Shown here one piece after another: positions 18,393 through 27,509 of a stretch of 64,000 bases of DNA (positions are counted from its first letter, which is position 1; each line of letters opens with the position of its first letter). Below the pieces are notes generated by a model that was not told the DNA's origin, did not search any database, and worked only from the letters and a program-made list of their open reading frames with translations. Source of the DNA: Croceicoccus sp. (GTDB lineage Bacteria > Pseudomonadota > Alphaproteobacteria > Sphingomonadales > Sphingomonadaceae); NCBI GenBank assembly GCA_002694745.1, contig NZMY01000014.1, positions 1-64,000 of the forward strand, given 5' to 3'. The translations under genes were made by a program, and so were the position numbers.

Positions 18393-18496
18393 ATTACCAC
18401 AGAGTCGCGGGCAATTCAATCGGCATGGATGCGATTGAAGCCGGTCATCGATGAAGCGCATGGGCGGCGGGGCTGTTCCGCGGGCAAGCCGGTTTT

Positions 18497-19915
18497 TCAG
18501 GCCCCGGCCTGGACCCGCAATTCAAAACGCGCGCCGCGCACCGTGGGCGCGAGGCGCAATTCCATGCCGTGGCGCTGCGCGATGGCCCGCGCCAGCGCAA
18601 GACCCAGCCCAGCGCCCTTGGAATGGCCGTTCGGATCGCCCGATCCGTTCTGGACGCGGCCAAAGCGTTCGAAGATCGTCTCGCGATATTCGGGCGGAAC
18701 GCCGGGCCCGTTATCGGCCACGGCAATCAGCGGATGCCCTTTCGCATCGCGTTTCACGATCAGCGTGACGCGCCCGCCCGGCGGCACATATTTGAACGCA
18801 TTGTCGAGCAGGTTGATGACGAGCCGGGTGATCTGGATCTCGTCCCCCTGCATGGTGACGCCCTCCTCGGCCTCCAGCCGGAAGTCGTGGCCCGTATCCT
18901 CGGCGCTGGCGGTGTAGAGATCGGCGATATTGGCGGCGAGCGCGCTGAGGTCCACTTCGGCAAGGCCCTGCGGATTGCCGCGCTGCGCCTCGCTATGCGC
19001 AATATCGAGCAGCGATTCGAGCGTGGCGACGACATGGCGGATCTCTCCGCGCGCGGCGATCAGCCGTTCGATCGTCTCGGCGTCGGGCCCGCCGCTTGAC
19101 GCACCGCTGCCGGACCCGGCCTGTTCCTGCGCTTGGATCGCGCGCACCAGCCGGTTGTCGAGATGCATCAGCGGGGTCCGCATCTCATGCGCGATCTGGT
19201 CGGTGGTATCGCGCTGCGAGCGGGCCAGCCGGTCGAGCCGGGTCAGCGCGGCGCTGGAATGGCGGGTCAGCTCGGCAATTTCGTCCATGCGTGCCTGCCG
19301 TGTGTCCAGTGCGGCGAGGCGGTCCGGTTCGGGATCGCGGAACGCGGCATTGATGACCCGCACCCGCGACGACAGGCGGCGCGCGGTGATATAGCCCGCG
19401 ACGCCGACCGCCATCACCACGAACAGCCCGCCCGCCACGAAGGACAGGCCGATCTGGTTGAGCTGGATCATCGTCCATCCGGTCTCGCGCGCCGCCAGCA
19501 GCCGCATGTCCGGCGCCAGATCGACCGCGCGGGCAAAGGCGGGACGCCCGCCCGGCAGCATGATGTCGCCCGACTGGCCGCCACGCGCTGGAAAGGTGGG
19601 CCACTGGGTCATGTCGCCCGCCAGCCTGCGCCCCTGTGCATCGACCAGCAGGAAATGCGTGCCGGTGCCGGGCGGGCTAGCAAGGTCGGCGCTTTCCTGA
19701 ATATGCGCGACCAGTTCGGTCTGGCCCCGCGCGTCCAGGATGTCGGCCATATGGCGGATATCGGCATCGACGTTCCAGCGAACCGTCGCCTGCGACATCC
19801 TCTCGAACTTGGTGGTGACCAGCCAGCCGAGCACCAGCACGACCGCGATCGACACCGCGATGGCCCATGCCACCAGCCGGGTGAAGATCGAATCGAGCAG
19901 TGAAACCCGTTGCAA
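18497..19915 (-). CDS. Sensor histidine kinase (HisKA/HATPase, HAMP)
   Basis: The 472-aa inner-membrane sensor has a first membrane helix at about 14-34. A periplasmic domain follows at about 35-150, then a second helix at about 155-176 and a HAMP region. The phosphoacceptor is His243 in DQIAHEMRTPL. The catalytic domain shows an N-box RLVINLLDNAFKYV, then VADNGPGVP and GAGLGLALAR. The signal cannot be told from sequence. It follows its response regulator by 27 bp, so they form one two-component operon. Confidence 0.93.
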   Translation of the reverse strand: MQRVSLLDSIFTRLVAWAIAVSIAVVLVLGWLVTTKFERMSQATVRWNVDADIRHMADILDARGQTELVAHIQESADLASPPGTGTHFLLVDAQGRRLAGDMTQWPTFPARGGQSGDIMLPGGRPAFARAVDLAPDMRLLAARETGWTMIQLNQIGLSFVAGGLFVVMAVGVAGYITARRLSSRVRVINAAFRDPEPDRLAALDTRQARMDEIAELTRHSSAALTRLDRLARSQRDTTDQIAHEMRTPLMHLDNRLVRAIQAQEQAGSGSGASSGGPDAETIERLIAARGEIRHVVATLESLLDIAHSEAQRGNPQGLAEVDLSALAANIADLYTASAEDTGHDFRLEAEEGVTMQGDEIQITRLVINLLDNAFKYVPPGGRVTLIVKRDAKGHPLIAVADNGPGVPPEYRETIFERFGRVQNGSGDPNGHSKGAGLGLALARAIAQRHGMELRLAPTVRGARFELRVQAGA

Positions 19916-19942
19916 GCGCGCCCCTTTACGTTGGCGCGGCCC

Positions 19943-20635
19943 CTAGCGGCCGTCGAGCAGACGGTAGCCGGTCCCCCAGATCGTTTCCAGCGCGGGCGTG
20001 GCGAAACCGTCTTCCAGCTTGCGACGGAGGCGGCCGATATTCACGTCGACCACGTTGGTCTGCGGATCGAAGCCCATCTTCCACACGTCGCGCAGCAGCA
20101 TCTCACGCGTGACGACGTCGCCGGCATTTTCGATCATGTAGCGGAAAAGTTCGAACTCCTTGGGGCTGAGCGCGAGATGCTTGCCCGCGCGAAAGGCGGT
20201 GCGCGCCTTTACATGACATTCGAACGCGCCGTGGATGATCACCGCGCTATGCGTATGGCCCGAGGCGCGGCGATGCAGCGCGCGCAGGCGGGCGAGCAGT
20301 TCGGTCGCCTCGAACGGCTTGGCCAGATAATCGTCGGCGCCCGCGTCCAGCCCTTCGGCGCGGTCGATCGTGCGGCCCAGCGCCGAGAGCATCAGCAGCG
20401 GCGTGCCGATGCCGCTGTCGCGCAATTGGCGCACCACGGTCAGCCCGTCGAAATCGGGCAGCATGCGGTCGAGGATGATGACGTCGAATTCGCCGACGCC
20501 CGCCTGCCGCAGCCCTTCCGAACCGGTCGGCGCCCAGGTCACGCGGTCGCCGGTGGCGCGCATCAGTTCCTGAAGATCGGCGGCGGTGCGGCTGTCATCC
20601 TCTATATGCAGGATGTCGAGACCGTTCTTAGCCAT
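19943..20635 (-). CDS. OmpR-family response regulator
   Basis: The 230-aa regulator has a receiver domain with the acidic pair in HIEDDSRTAADL, phosphoacceptor Asp56 in VIILDRMLPDFDG and Lys106 in DDYLAKPFE. A winged-helix DNA-binding domain follows (LSPKEFELFRYMIENAG, VVDVNIGRLRRKLED, IWGTGYRLL). I start at ATG 20635 (MAKNGLDILHIEDD). In-frame ATGs upstream, such as the one at 20677, add residues with no counterpart in the receiver fold but cannot be excluded. It is paired with the downstream kinase gene. Confidence 0.92.
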   Translation of the reverse strand: MAKNGLDILHIEDDSRTAADLQELMRATGDRVTWAPTGSEGLRQAGVGEFDVIILDRMLPDFDGLTVVRQLRDSGIGTPLLMLSALGRTIDRAEGLDAGADDYLAKPFEATELLARLRALHRRASGHTHSAVIIHGAFECHVKARTAFRAGKHLALSPKEFELFRYMIENAGDVVTREMLLRDVWKMGFDPQTNVVDVNIGRLRRKLEDGFATPALETIWGTGYRLLDGR

Positions 20636-20873
20636 GCGTACCCCGGTCCTTTCCACGCCGCGTGCCATCATCGTCATGCAGGCGCCCCTTCGGTTACAGC
20701 CTAGTCCTTCCGACAGGTGCAGAATATCGCCTTTATCCCGCCAGCAACCGCACAACTGCTGACAGAAAGCTAACACTGGCCGTCATGCAGAAGGGCGTCC
20801 CGAAATGGAGCATCGCCATTCGTACCTATTGTAATTGCGAATGAGACTGGATTGCAACAACTCTCGCATGGGG

Positions 20874-21746
20874 TCAGGCGGAAAGATGGCGCGCCAGTAT
20901 GGCGTCCAGCCGCACCAGCATGTCACGGTCGCGGGCGTCGGGCGCGGTGATGATCGCATGATCGAGCGCGGTGTCGATCGGCGAGGGACTGCGCGCGGCG
21001 GGCAGCGCGGCGACGAAGCGTTCGACCGTGCGGCGCGCCAGGTCGCCGTTCGCCCGCATCTGCGCGACGACTTCTGCGATATCGACCGATTCGTCCTCGC
21101 TGCGCCAGCAGTCGTAGTCGGTCACCATGCCGATCAGCGCATAGGGCAGCTCGGCCTCGCGGGCGAGGCGGGCTTCGGGCATGGCGGTCATGCCGATCAC
21201 GTCCGTGCCCCATTGGCGGTAGAGGCGGCTTTCGGCGCGGGTCGAGAATTGCGGCCCTTCCATCGCCAGATAGGTGCCGCCGCGTGCGACCGGCCCGCCC
21301 GCGGCCTCGACCGCGTCGGCGGCCATGGCGGACAGGCGCGCGCAGACCGGGTCGGCCATCGAGACATGGGCGGTCAGGCCGGGGCCGAAGAAGCTGGATA
21401 CGCGCGCGAAGGTGCGGTCGATGAACTGGTCCACCGCGACGAAATGGCCGGGCGGCAGATGTTCCTGCAGCGAACCGATGGCCGAGATCGCGAGGATGTC
21501 GGTGCAGCCGCAGCGCTTCAGCGCGTCGATATTGGCGCGCATGTTGATGTCGCCGGGCGGAATGCGGTGGCCGCGACCGTGCCGGGGCAGGAAGCGCAGC
21601 CTGACATCGCCGATCCGGCCGAACAGGATCTCGTCAGACGGCTTGCCGAAGGGAGAGCTGACCGGCAGCCATTCCGCATCCTCCAGCGCATCGAGCTGGT
21701 AGAGGCCGGAGCCCCCGATGATCCCGATTGTCCATTGGCTTTCCAT
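20874..21746 (-). CDS. mtnP: S-methyl-5'-thioadenosine phosphorylase
   Basis: The 290-aa enzyme cleaves methylthioadenosine to adenine and methylthioribose-1-phosphate in the methionine salvage route. The phosphate loop is IGIIGGSGLYQLDAL. The substrate region contains AISAIGSLQEHLPPGHFV and TYLAMEGPQFSTRAESRLY, with GMTAMPEARLAREAELPY and VTDYDCWR typical of MTAP rather than purine nucleoside phosphorylase. The start is ATG 21746. It is divergent from bioF, with about 68 bp between the start codons. Confidence 0.93.
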   Translation of the reverse strand: MESQWTIGIIGGSGLYQLDALEDAEWLPVSSPFGKPSDEILFGRIGDVRLRFLPRHGRGHRIPPGDINMRANIDALKRCGCTDILAISAIGSLQEHLPPGHFVAVDQFIDRTFARVSSFFGPGLTAHVSMADPVCARLSAMAADAVEAAGGPVARGGTYLAMEGPQFSTRAESRLYRQWGTDVIGMTAMPEARLAREAELPYALIGMVTDYDCWRSEDESVDIAEVVAQMRANGDLARRTVERFVAALPAARSPSPIDTALDHAIITAPDARDRDMLVRLDAILARHLSA

Positions 21747-21814
21747 GGCGCGCACTCATAGGGCCGGGCGGGCAGGCTGGACAAGCGGCTGTTTTCGCGC
21801 TTGGAGCGCAGGCG

Positions 21815-22972
21815 ATGAGCCGCTGGGACGAACATCTGCAGGAGAGGCTGGCCGATCTGGCCGCGAAGGGGCGTCGCAGGGTGCTGCGTCCCGCGGCGCT
21901 GCATCCCCGTGGGCGGCTGCACCGGGACGGGCGCGAGGCGGTCGATTTCTCGAGCAATGATTATCTGGGGCTGGCCCTGCATCCGCTGCTGGCCGAGCGG
22001 GCGGCGGATTATGCGGGGCGGCTGGGCGCGGGATCGGGTGCGTCGCGGCTGGTGACGGGGACGCTGGAAGCGCATCTGGCACTGGAGGCGCGCGTGGCGG
22101 CGCTGAAAGGGACCGAGGCGGCGATGGTGCTGGCGAGCGGCTGGCAGGCCAATGCCGCGCTGGTGCCCGCTCTGGTCAAGGCTGTGCCGGGCGCGGCGGT
22201 GTTCACCGACCGGCTGGTTCATGCCAGCATTCATCACGGCTGCGCGGCAGCAGGCGTGCGCGAGATTCGGTTCCGGCACAACGATCTGGCGCATCTGGAG
22301 GAGCTGCTTGCCCACCATGCGGACGCACCGGCGCGCATCATCCTGACCGAGAGCGTGTTTTCGATGGATGGCGACCGCGCGGACGTGGCGGCGCTGGGCG
22401 CGCTGGCCCGGCGGCACGACGCACTGCTGGTGGTGGACGAGGCGCATGCGACCGGCGTGCTGGGACCGCAGGGCGCGGGGCTGACGCATGGCGTCGCGGG
22501 CGTCGACATCGCCATGGGCACGTTCAGCAAGGCGCTGGGCGGCTTTGGCGGATATCTCGCCTGTTCGGCGGTGATGCGCGACTGGCTGGTGAATGCGGCG
22601 GGGGGCTTCGTGTTCTCGACCGCTCTGCCGCCCGCGGTGCTGGGCGCGGCGGATGCGGCGCTGGATCTGATGCCGCAGATGGACACGCAGCGCGCGCATC
22701 TGGCGGCGCTGGGCGAGCGGCTGCGGGACGGGCTGACGCGGCTGGGGATATGGGACGGCGGATCGACCACGCAGATCGTCCCCGCGATCATTGGGGGCGA
22801 GGAGGACGCGCTGCACCTGTCGGCTGTGCTGGAAGAGCGCGGCATGGTGGCCGCCGCCATTCGCCCGCCGACGGTGCCGCCGGGTACCAGCCGCCTGCGC
22901 ATCGCCTTGCGCGCCAGCCACTCGGAAGGCGATGTCGACGCATTGCTGGCCGCGCTGGAGGAGGCGGGGTGA
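21815..22972 (+). CDS. bioF: 8-amino-7-oxononanoate synthase
   Basis: The 385-aa PLP enzyme condenses pimeloyl-ACP or -CoA with alanine, the first ring-forming step of biotin synthesis. VDFSSNDYLGLALHP, LVVDEAHATGVLGPQGAG and the PLP lysine in GTFSKALGGFGGYLA are canonical. I start at ATG 21815 (MSRWDEHLQERL); the frame extends to 21728 but that region overlaps the divergent mtnP start. It heads a tightly coupled five-gene biotin operon. Confidence 0.95.
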   Translation: MSRWDEHLQERLADLAAKGRRRVLRPAALHPRGRLHRDGREAVDFSSNDYLGLALHPLLAERAADYAGRLGAGSGASRLVTGTLEAHLALEARVAALKGTEAAMVLASGWQANAALVPALVKAVPGAAVFTDRLVHASIHHGCAAAGVREIRFRHNDLAHLEELLAHHADAPARIILTESVFSMDGDRADVAALGALARRHDALLVVDEAHATGVLGPQGAGLTHGVAGVDIAMGTFSKALGGFGGYLACSAVMRDWLVNAAGGFVFSTALPPAVLGAADAALDLMPQMDTQRAHLAALGERLRDGLTRLGIWDGGSTTQIVPAIIGGEEDALHLSAVLEERGMVAAAIRPPTVPPGTSRLRIALRASHSEGDVDALLAALEEAG

Positions 22973-23601
22973 AGCTGGTCTTCGTCCATGGCTGGGGGTT
23001 TGACGCGCGGGTCTGGGACGCGGTGATCGCGTGCCTGCCGAATGACGATATCGTGCGCCTTGATCTGGGCTACTTCGGTGAGCGGCTGTGGACCGTGGTC
23101 GAGGGGCCGTGCCTTGCGATCACGCATAGTTTCGGCACGATGGCGCTGCTGGCGGATCCGCCTGCGGGTTGCCGGGGGCTGGTCGCGATCAACGGGTTCG
23201 ACCGGTTCACCCAGACCACGGACCGCCCCGGCGTGCCGCGCCGCCTGCTCGACCGGATGGTGGCGCGGATGGAAGCCGATCCCGGTGCGGTGCTGGGCGA
23301 GTTTCATGCGCGGCTGGGCAGCGCGGTGCCGGGCGGCGCGCCGCATCTGGACCCGCTGCTGCGCGATCTGACCGCGATGCGCGATGGCGACCGGCGCACC
23401 GCCCTCGCGGATTGGGGCCGTCCGGTGGCGGCGCTGGACGGGGCGGAGGATCCGCTGCTGACGGCCCCGGTGCGGCAGGCGCAATTCGCCTGCGCGGCGG
23501 GTCTTGCGCGCGAGACGGTAGAAGGCGGCGGGCATGTGCTGCCCCTGACGCATCCCCGCCTGTGCGCGGCATGGATCGAGCGGATGAGGGTCGCGGCATG
23601 A
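22969..23601 (+). CDS. Alpha/beta hydrolase, probable pimeloyl-ACP methyl ester esterase (BioH-like)
   Basis: The 210-aa protein starts at GTG in a GTGA overlap with the bioF stop. Sequence KLVFVHGWGFDARVWDAV is the BioH-type N-terminus with an oxyanion HGW. A full triad is visible: Ser54 in ITHSFGTMALL, an acid in ALDGAEDPLL (Asp157 or 161), and His189 in GGGHVLPLTHP. It is shorter than E. coli BioH (256 aa), with a reduced lid. BioH removes the methyl ester that BioC adds to the pimeloyl chain. The position between bioF and bioC strongly supports that role, though the nucleophile motif lacks the usual GxSxG first glycine. BioG/BioV-type replacements are alternatives. Confidence 0.8.
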   Translation: MKLVFVHGWGFDARVWDAVIACLPNDDIVRLDLGYFGERLWTVVEGPCLAITHSFGTMALLADPPAGCRGLVAINGFDRFTQTTDRPGVPRRLLDRMVARMEADPGAVLGEFHARLGSAVPGGAPHLDPLLRDLTAMRDGDRRTALADWGRPVAALDGAEDPLLTAPVRQAQFACAAGLARETVEGGGHVLPLTHPRLCAAWIERMRVAA

Positions 23602-24377
23602 GCGATCGCACCGCCGCCATCGCCAGCGCATTCGGATCGGCACGGGATTACGACCGCCACGCCCATGTGCAACGCCGCGCCGCCGAGGCGCTGGCCGAAA
23701 GAATCGCGGCGCTGGAGTTGGAATCGCCTCGGTTGCTGGAATTCGGATGCGGCACGGGGTTCCTGACCGATGCGCTGATCCGCAGGGGAGTGGGCGGACA
23801 ATGGCGGGTGACCGATCTGGCGCCGGACATGGTCGAACGCTGCCGGTCGCGCATGGCGGGACGCGGCGATCTAACCTTTTCGGTTCTGGATGTTGCCCGC
23901 GGCGAACCCGATGGTCACGGCGCATTCGATGTCGTCACCGCCAGCCTCGCCGCGCAATGGCTTGGTGATCTGGACGGGGCCGTCGGGCGGATGCTGCGCT
24001 GGGTCAGGCCGGGCGGGCATGTGCTGTTCAATACGCTGGCATCTGGCACGTTCCGCGAATGGCGTGAGGCGCTGGCAGAGGCGGGCTGCGCCGCCGGAAC
24101 GCCGGACTATCCGGATGTCGCGGAGCTGGCCGCAATCCGCCGCGATGCGCAGGCGGCTGAACCGACAACCGATAACCTGATCGACCGCCATGCCAATGCG
24201 CTGGGCTTCCTGAAGTCGCTGAAAGCCATTGGCGCGCATGTGCCCGCGCCCGGCCATCGCCCTGCCAGCCCGGTCGGAATGCGCGCCGCGATGCGCGCGT
24301 TCGAGGCTTCGGGTTCGGCGGCCAGCTATGAAGTCGTCACCCTGCATTTCCGCCGCCCATGGGAGACTGCCGCATGA
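23598..24377 (+). CDS. bioC: Malonyl-[acyl-carrier protein] O-methyltransferase
   Basis: The 259-aa class I SAM methyltransferase has the nucleotide-binding motif [16 protein letters not shown]. Acceptor-side sequence includes [20 protein letters not shown] and [20 protein letters not shown], which matches BioC. It caps malonyl-ACP as a methyl ester so that fatty-acid synthase can build pimelate. Its ATG overlaps the preceding hydrolase stop as ATGA, and its own stop overlaps bioD the same way. Confidence 0.92.
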   Translation: MSDRTAAIASAFGSARDYDRHAHVQRRAAEALAERIAALELESPRLLEFGCGTGFLTDALIRRGVGGQWRVTDLAPDMVERCRSRMAGRGDLTFSVLDVARGEPDGHGAFDVVTASLAAQWLGDLDGAVGRMLRWVRPGGHVLFNTLASGTFREWREALAEAGCAAGTPDYPDVAELAAIRRDAQAAEPTTDNLIDRHANALGFLKSLKAIGAHVPAPGHRPASPVGMRAAMRAFEASGSAASYEVVTLHFRRPWETAA

Positions 24378-25045
24378 CCCGCCCCATCGTGATCGCCGGA
24401 ACCGATACCGACGCCGGCAAGACCGTGTTCGCCGCCGCGCTGACGGGCGCACTCAACAGGCGGGGCGGCGCGCATTACTGGAAGCCGGTGCAGGCGGGCT
24501 TCGACCCCTATGAAGGGCGCATGGAAGGCGATGCCGACCGCGCCGCGCGGCTGGGCGGAATACCGGCGGACCGCGTGCTGCCCGAGGTGCACAGGTTGCA
24601 GACGCCGTGCTCTCCGCACCTTGCGGCGGAGATCGACGGGGTGGCAATCGACCCCGACAGCCTGACCATTCCGCAGGTGGACGGCCCGCTGGTGATCGAG
24701 ATGGCGGGCGGGCTGATGGTGCCGCTGACGCGCGAGGTGACGTTCCTCGACGTGATCGCGCGTTGGAAGGCGCCGACCGTGCTGGTCGCGCGCACCGCTT
24801 TGGGCACGATCAACCACAGCCTGCTGACGATAGAGGCGCTGCGGCAGCGCGATGTGCCGCTGATCGGTGTGGCCTTCATGGGCGAGGGGGTTTTCGTGAG
24901 CGAGGGCATAGGGGACAGCGAGCGCACCATCTGCGACATGGGCAAGACAAGGCGGCTGGGGCGGATAGACCGCCTCGATCCGCTGAACGCCGAGACGCTG
25001 GCCGCCGCGTTCGACGCCGGTTTCAAGCTGGAGGACTTTCTGTGA
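24374..25045 (+). CDS. bioD: Dethiobiotin synthase
   Basis: The 223-aa ATP-dependent ligase closes the ureido ring of dethiobiotin. The P-loop is [39 protein letters not shown] and [15 protein letters not shown] are family motifs. Start ATG 24374 is fixed by the ATGA overlap with bioC, and the stop overlaps the bioA GTG. Length is normal. Confidence 0.95.
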   Translation: MTRPIVIAGTDTDAGKTVFAAALTGALNRRGGAHYWKPVQAGFDPYEGRMEGDADRAARLGGIPADRVLPEVHRLQTPCSPHLAAEIDGVAIDPDSLTIPQVDGPLVIEMAGGLMVPLTREVTFLDVIARWKAPTVLVARTALGTINHSLLTIEALRQRDVPLIGVAFMGEGVFVSEGIGDSERTICDMGKTRRLGRIDRLDPLNAETLAAAFDAGFKLEDFL

Positions 25046-26292
25046 GCGCGATCTGGCATCCCTTTACCCAGCACGGGCTGAACGATCCGATCCCGCTGAT
25101 CGAGCGGGCCGAGGGCGCGACCCTGTTCGCAAAGGACGGGCGGCGGATCATCGATGCGATCTCGTCGTGGGGGGTGACGACGCATGGCCATTGCCACCCG
25201 CCGATCATGCAGGCGATCGCCGAGCAGGCGGGCAAGCTCGACCAGCTGATCTTTGCCGGTTTCACCCACGAACCGGCGGAAGCGGTGGCCGAGGGGCTGC
25301 GTGCGATCATGCCGCCCAGCCTGACACGGGTGTTCTTTTCCGATTCGGGATCGACCGCGGTCGAGGTCGCGCTGAAGATGGCGCTGGGTTTCTGGAACCA
25401 TACCGCCGGTGCGGGGCGCGCGCCGCGCAGCCAGATCGTGGTGATGGAGCACAGCTATCACGGCGACACCATCGGCGCGATGTCGGTGGGCGAACGCGGC
25501 GTGTTCAACCAGCCATACGATCCGCTGCTGTTCGACGTGACGAGCATTCCGTTTCCGTGCCAGGGAAGCGGGGGCGATCCGCAGCCCACGCTGGACGCGC
25601 TGGAAACGGCCTGTGCGGACGGCGCGGCGGCGCTGATCGTCGAGCCTCTGGTGCTGGGCGCGGGCGGGATGAAGTTCTACTCGCCTGAGGTGCTCGCCGC
25701 GATGCGCGCGATCTGCACCCGCCACGGCACCCTGTTCATCGCGGACGAGGTGATGACCGGCTGGGGCCGCACCGGCACGCTGCTGGCCTGCGAACAGGCC
25801 GATGTCGTGCCCGACATTCTCTGCCTGTCCAAGGGGCTGACCGGCGGCGCGATCCCGCTGGCGGTCACCATGGCGAGCGAGCCGATCTATGAGGCGCATC
25901 TGTCGACCGACCGGGCGAAGATGTTCTTCCACTCCTCCAGCTATACCGCCAATCCCATCGCCTGCGCCGCCGCCGCCGCCAATCTGGCGATCTGGCGCGA
26001 TGAGCCGGTGCTGGAGCGGGTGAAGAGGCTGGAAGACCGTCTGGCGCAGCGGGTCGAGGCGCTGGCGGGGCAGCGCGCGATCCGGGGTGCCCGCGTGCGC
26101 GGCGGGATCGCGGCGTTCGAGCTGGGGGAGGGTGAGGGCTATATGGCGGGCGACGTCCCGGCGATGATGCGGCATTGCCTGTCGCGCGGCGTGCTGCTGC
26201 GCCCGCTGGGCAGCACGATCTATGCCATGCCGCCTTTCTGCATCACCGAAAACGAACTGGACCGCGTTTTCGAAGCGATCGCCACCATCTGA
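25042..26292 (+). CDS. bioA: Adenosylmethionine-8-amino-7-oxononanoate aminotransferase
   Basis: The 416-aa class III aminotransferase converts KAPA to DAPA using S-adenosylmethionine as amino donor. It begins with GTG (GTGA overlap with bioD) and reads [15 protein letters not shown], a diagnostic BioA N-terminus. [28 protein letters not shown] and the PLP lysine in [17 protein letters not shown] are present. It ends the biotin operon; bioB is not in the window. Downstream 26293-26468 holds only the leader of the next gene, with no clear terminator. Confidence 0.95.
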   Translation: MSAIWHPFTQHGLNDPIPLIERAEGATLFAKDGRRIIDAISSWGVTTHGHCHPPIMQAIAEQAGKLDQLIFAGFTHEPAEAVAEGLRAIMPPSLTRVFFSDSGSTAVEVALKMALGFWNHTAGAGRAPRSQIVVMEHSYHGDTIGAMSVGERGVFNQPYDPLLFDVTSIPFPCQGSGGDPQPTLDALETACADGAAALIVEPLVLGAGGMKFYSPEVLAAMRAICTRHGTLFIADEVMTGWGRTGTLLACEQADVVPDILCLSKGLTGGAIPLAVTMASEPIYEAHLSTDRAKMFFHSSSYTANPIACAAAAANLAIWRDEPVLERVKRLEDRLAQRVEALAGQRAIRGARVRGGIAAFELGEGEGYMAGDVPAMMRHCLSRGVLLRPLGSTIYAMPPFCITENELDRVFEAIATI

Positions 26293-26468
26293 ACGCTTTT
26301 GCGCGGTTCCGGCCATTTCATCCTGTGCCAGAGGGGGACGGTCACGCCCCGCAGCCCCTTCTAATCCCTAAGAACGATTGGTCCGACTCCCCTCCGCTAC
26401 CTAGACCGGCGCTGCGCATCGGGCGGGCATATTCCCATGCGCATCAATGCCAGCGGGGGAATTTTTGA

Positions 26469-27509
26469 ATGCGCGTACTTGTGACGGGATCGGACGGCTA
26501 TATCGGCGCGATCCTCGGGCCTGACCTGATGAAGCGCGGCTTCGACGTGGTCGGCTGCGACACCGGCTATTACGCTGCGGGATGGCTGTATCCCTCGCCC
26601 GATCCGATGCCGATGTCGATCCGCAAGGATATCCGCGCGATCACGGCCGAGGATCTGGCGGGGTTCGACGCGGTCGTTCACCTGGCCGAACTGTCGAACG
26701 ATCCGCTGGGCCAGCACGATCCACACATCACCTACAAGATCAACCATGAAGGTACGCTGAGCCTGGCGCGCGCGGCGCGCAGGGCGGGGATCCGGCGCTT
26801 CGTCTATACCTCGTCGTGCTCGGTCTATGGCGCGGCGAATGGCGATTACGAATTCGTGGACGAGACGACGCCGCCCAATCCGCAGACAGCCTATGCCGAA
26901 TGCAAGGTGAAGGTGGAGCAGGACCTTGGCGCGATGGCGGGCGACAATTTCGCGCCCTGCTTCCTGCGCAATGCGACCGCATACGGGGCCAGCCCGCGGA
27001 TGCGTTTTGACATCGTGCTCAACAATCTGTGCGGCCATGCGATGACGTCGGGCGAGATCCGGCTGACCAGCGACGGCACGCCGTGGCGGCCGCTGGTGCA
27101 TGTGAAGGACATCTGCCAGGCGATCCGCCTGTCGCTGATGGCGCCCGAGGACGATATTCGCGGGCAGATCTTCAATGTCGGCGACACCGATTCCAACTAT
27201 CGCATCATCGACGTCGCCACCATCGTTTCGGAAACCTTCCCCGGCTGCAAGCTGACCGTGGGTGAGAGCGATGGCGACAATCGCAGCTACAAGGTGGGTT
27301 TCGACAAAATCCGCAGGGTGCTGCCGGGCTTCAAATGCGAATGGACGCCCGAACGCGGCGCACGCCAGCTGCGCACATTGTTCGAGGCGATCCACCTGAC
27401 CGAAGAGGATTTCAACGCCGCGCCCTATACGCGGCTGAAGATCCTGTTGCAGAACAAGGACAAGAAGCTGCTCGATTCAGAGCTGTGCTGGACCTTGCCT
27501 GTCGTCTGA
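26469..27509 (+). CDS. NAD-dependent epimerase/dehydratase of an unassigned nucleotide sugar
   Basis: The 346-aa extended SDR has the Rossmann motif VLVTGSDGYIGAIL, SSCSVYG as the Ser-containing active-site segment and YAECK as the catalytic YxxxK. LAELSNDPLGQHDPHITYKI is characteristic of a subgroup often found beside rfbF and sugar C-methyltransferases. The substrate is probably a CDP- or related 4-keto sugar, but this is inferred from context. It starts 7 bp after GCGGGGGAA. Its 3' end overlaps the convergent SDR gene by 33 bp, inside a tandem repeat that supplies its last two valines and stop. Confidence 0.82.
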   Translation: MRVLVTGSDGYIGAILGPDLMKRGFDVVGCDTGYYAAGWLYPSPDPMPMSIRKDIRAITAEDLAGFDAVVHLAELSNDPLGQHDPHITYKINHEGTLSLARAARRAGIRRFVYTSSCSVYGAANGDYEFVDETTPPNPQTAYAECKVKVEQDLGAMAGDNFAPCFLRNATAYGASPRMRFDIVLNNLCGHAMTSGEIRLTSDGTPWRPLVHVKDICQAIRLSLMAPEDDIRGQIFNVGDTDSNYRIIDVATIVSETFPGCKLTVGESDGDNRSYKVGFDKIRRVLPGFKCEWTPERGARQLRTLFEAIHLTEEDFNAAPYTRLKILLQNKDKKLLDSELCWTLPVV

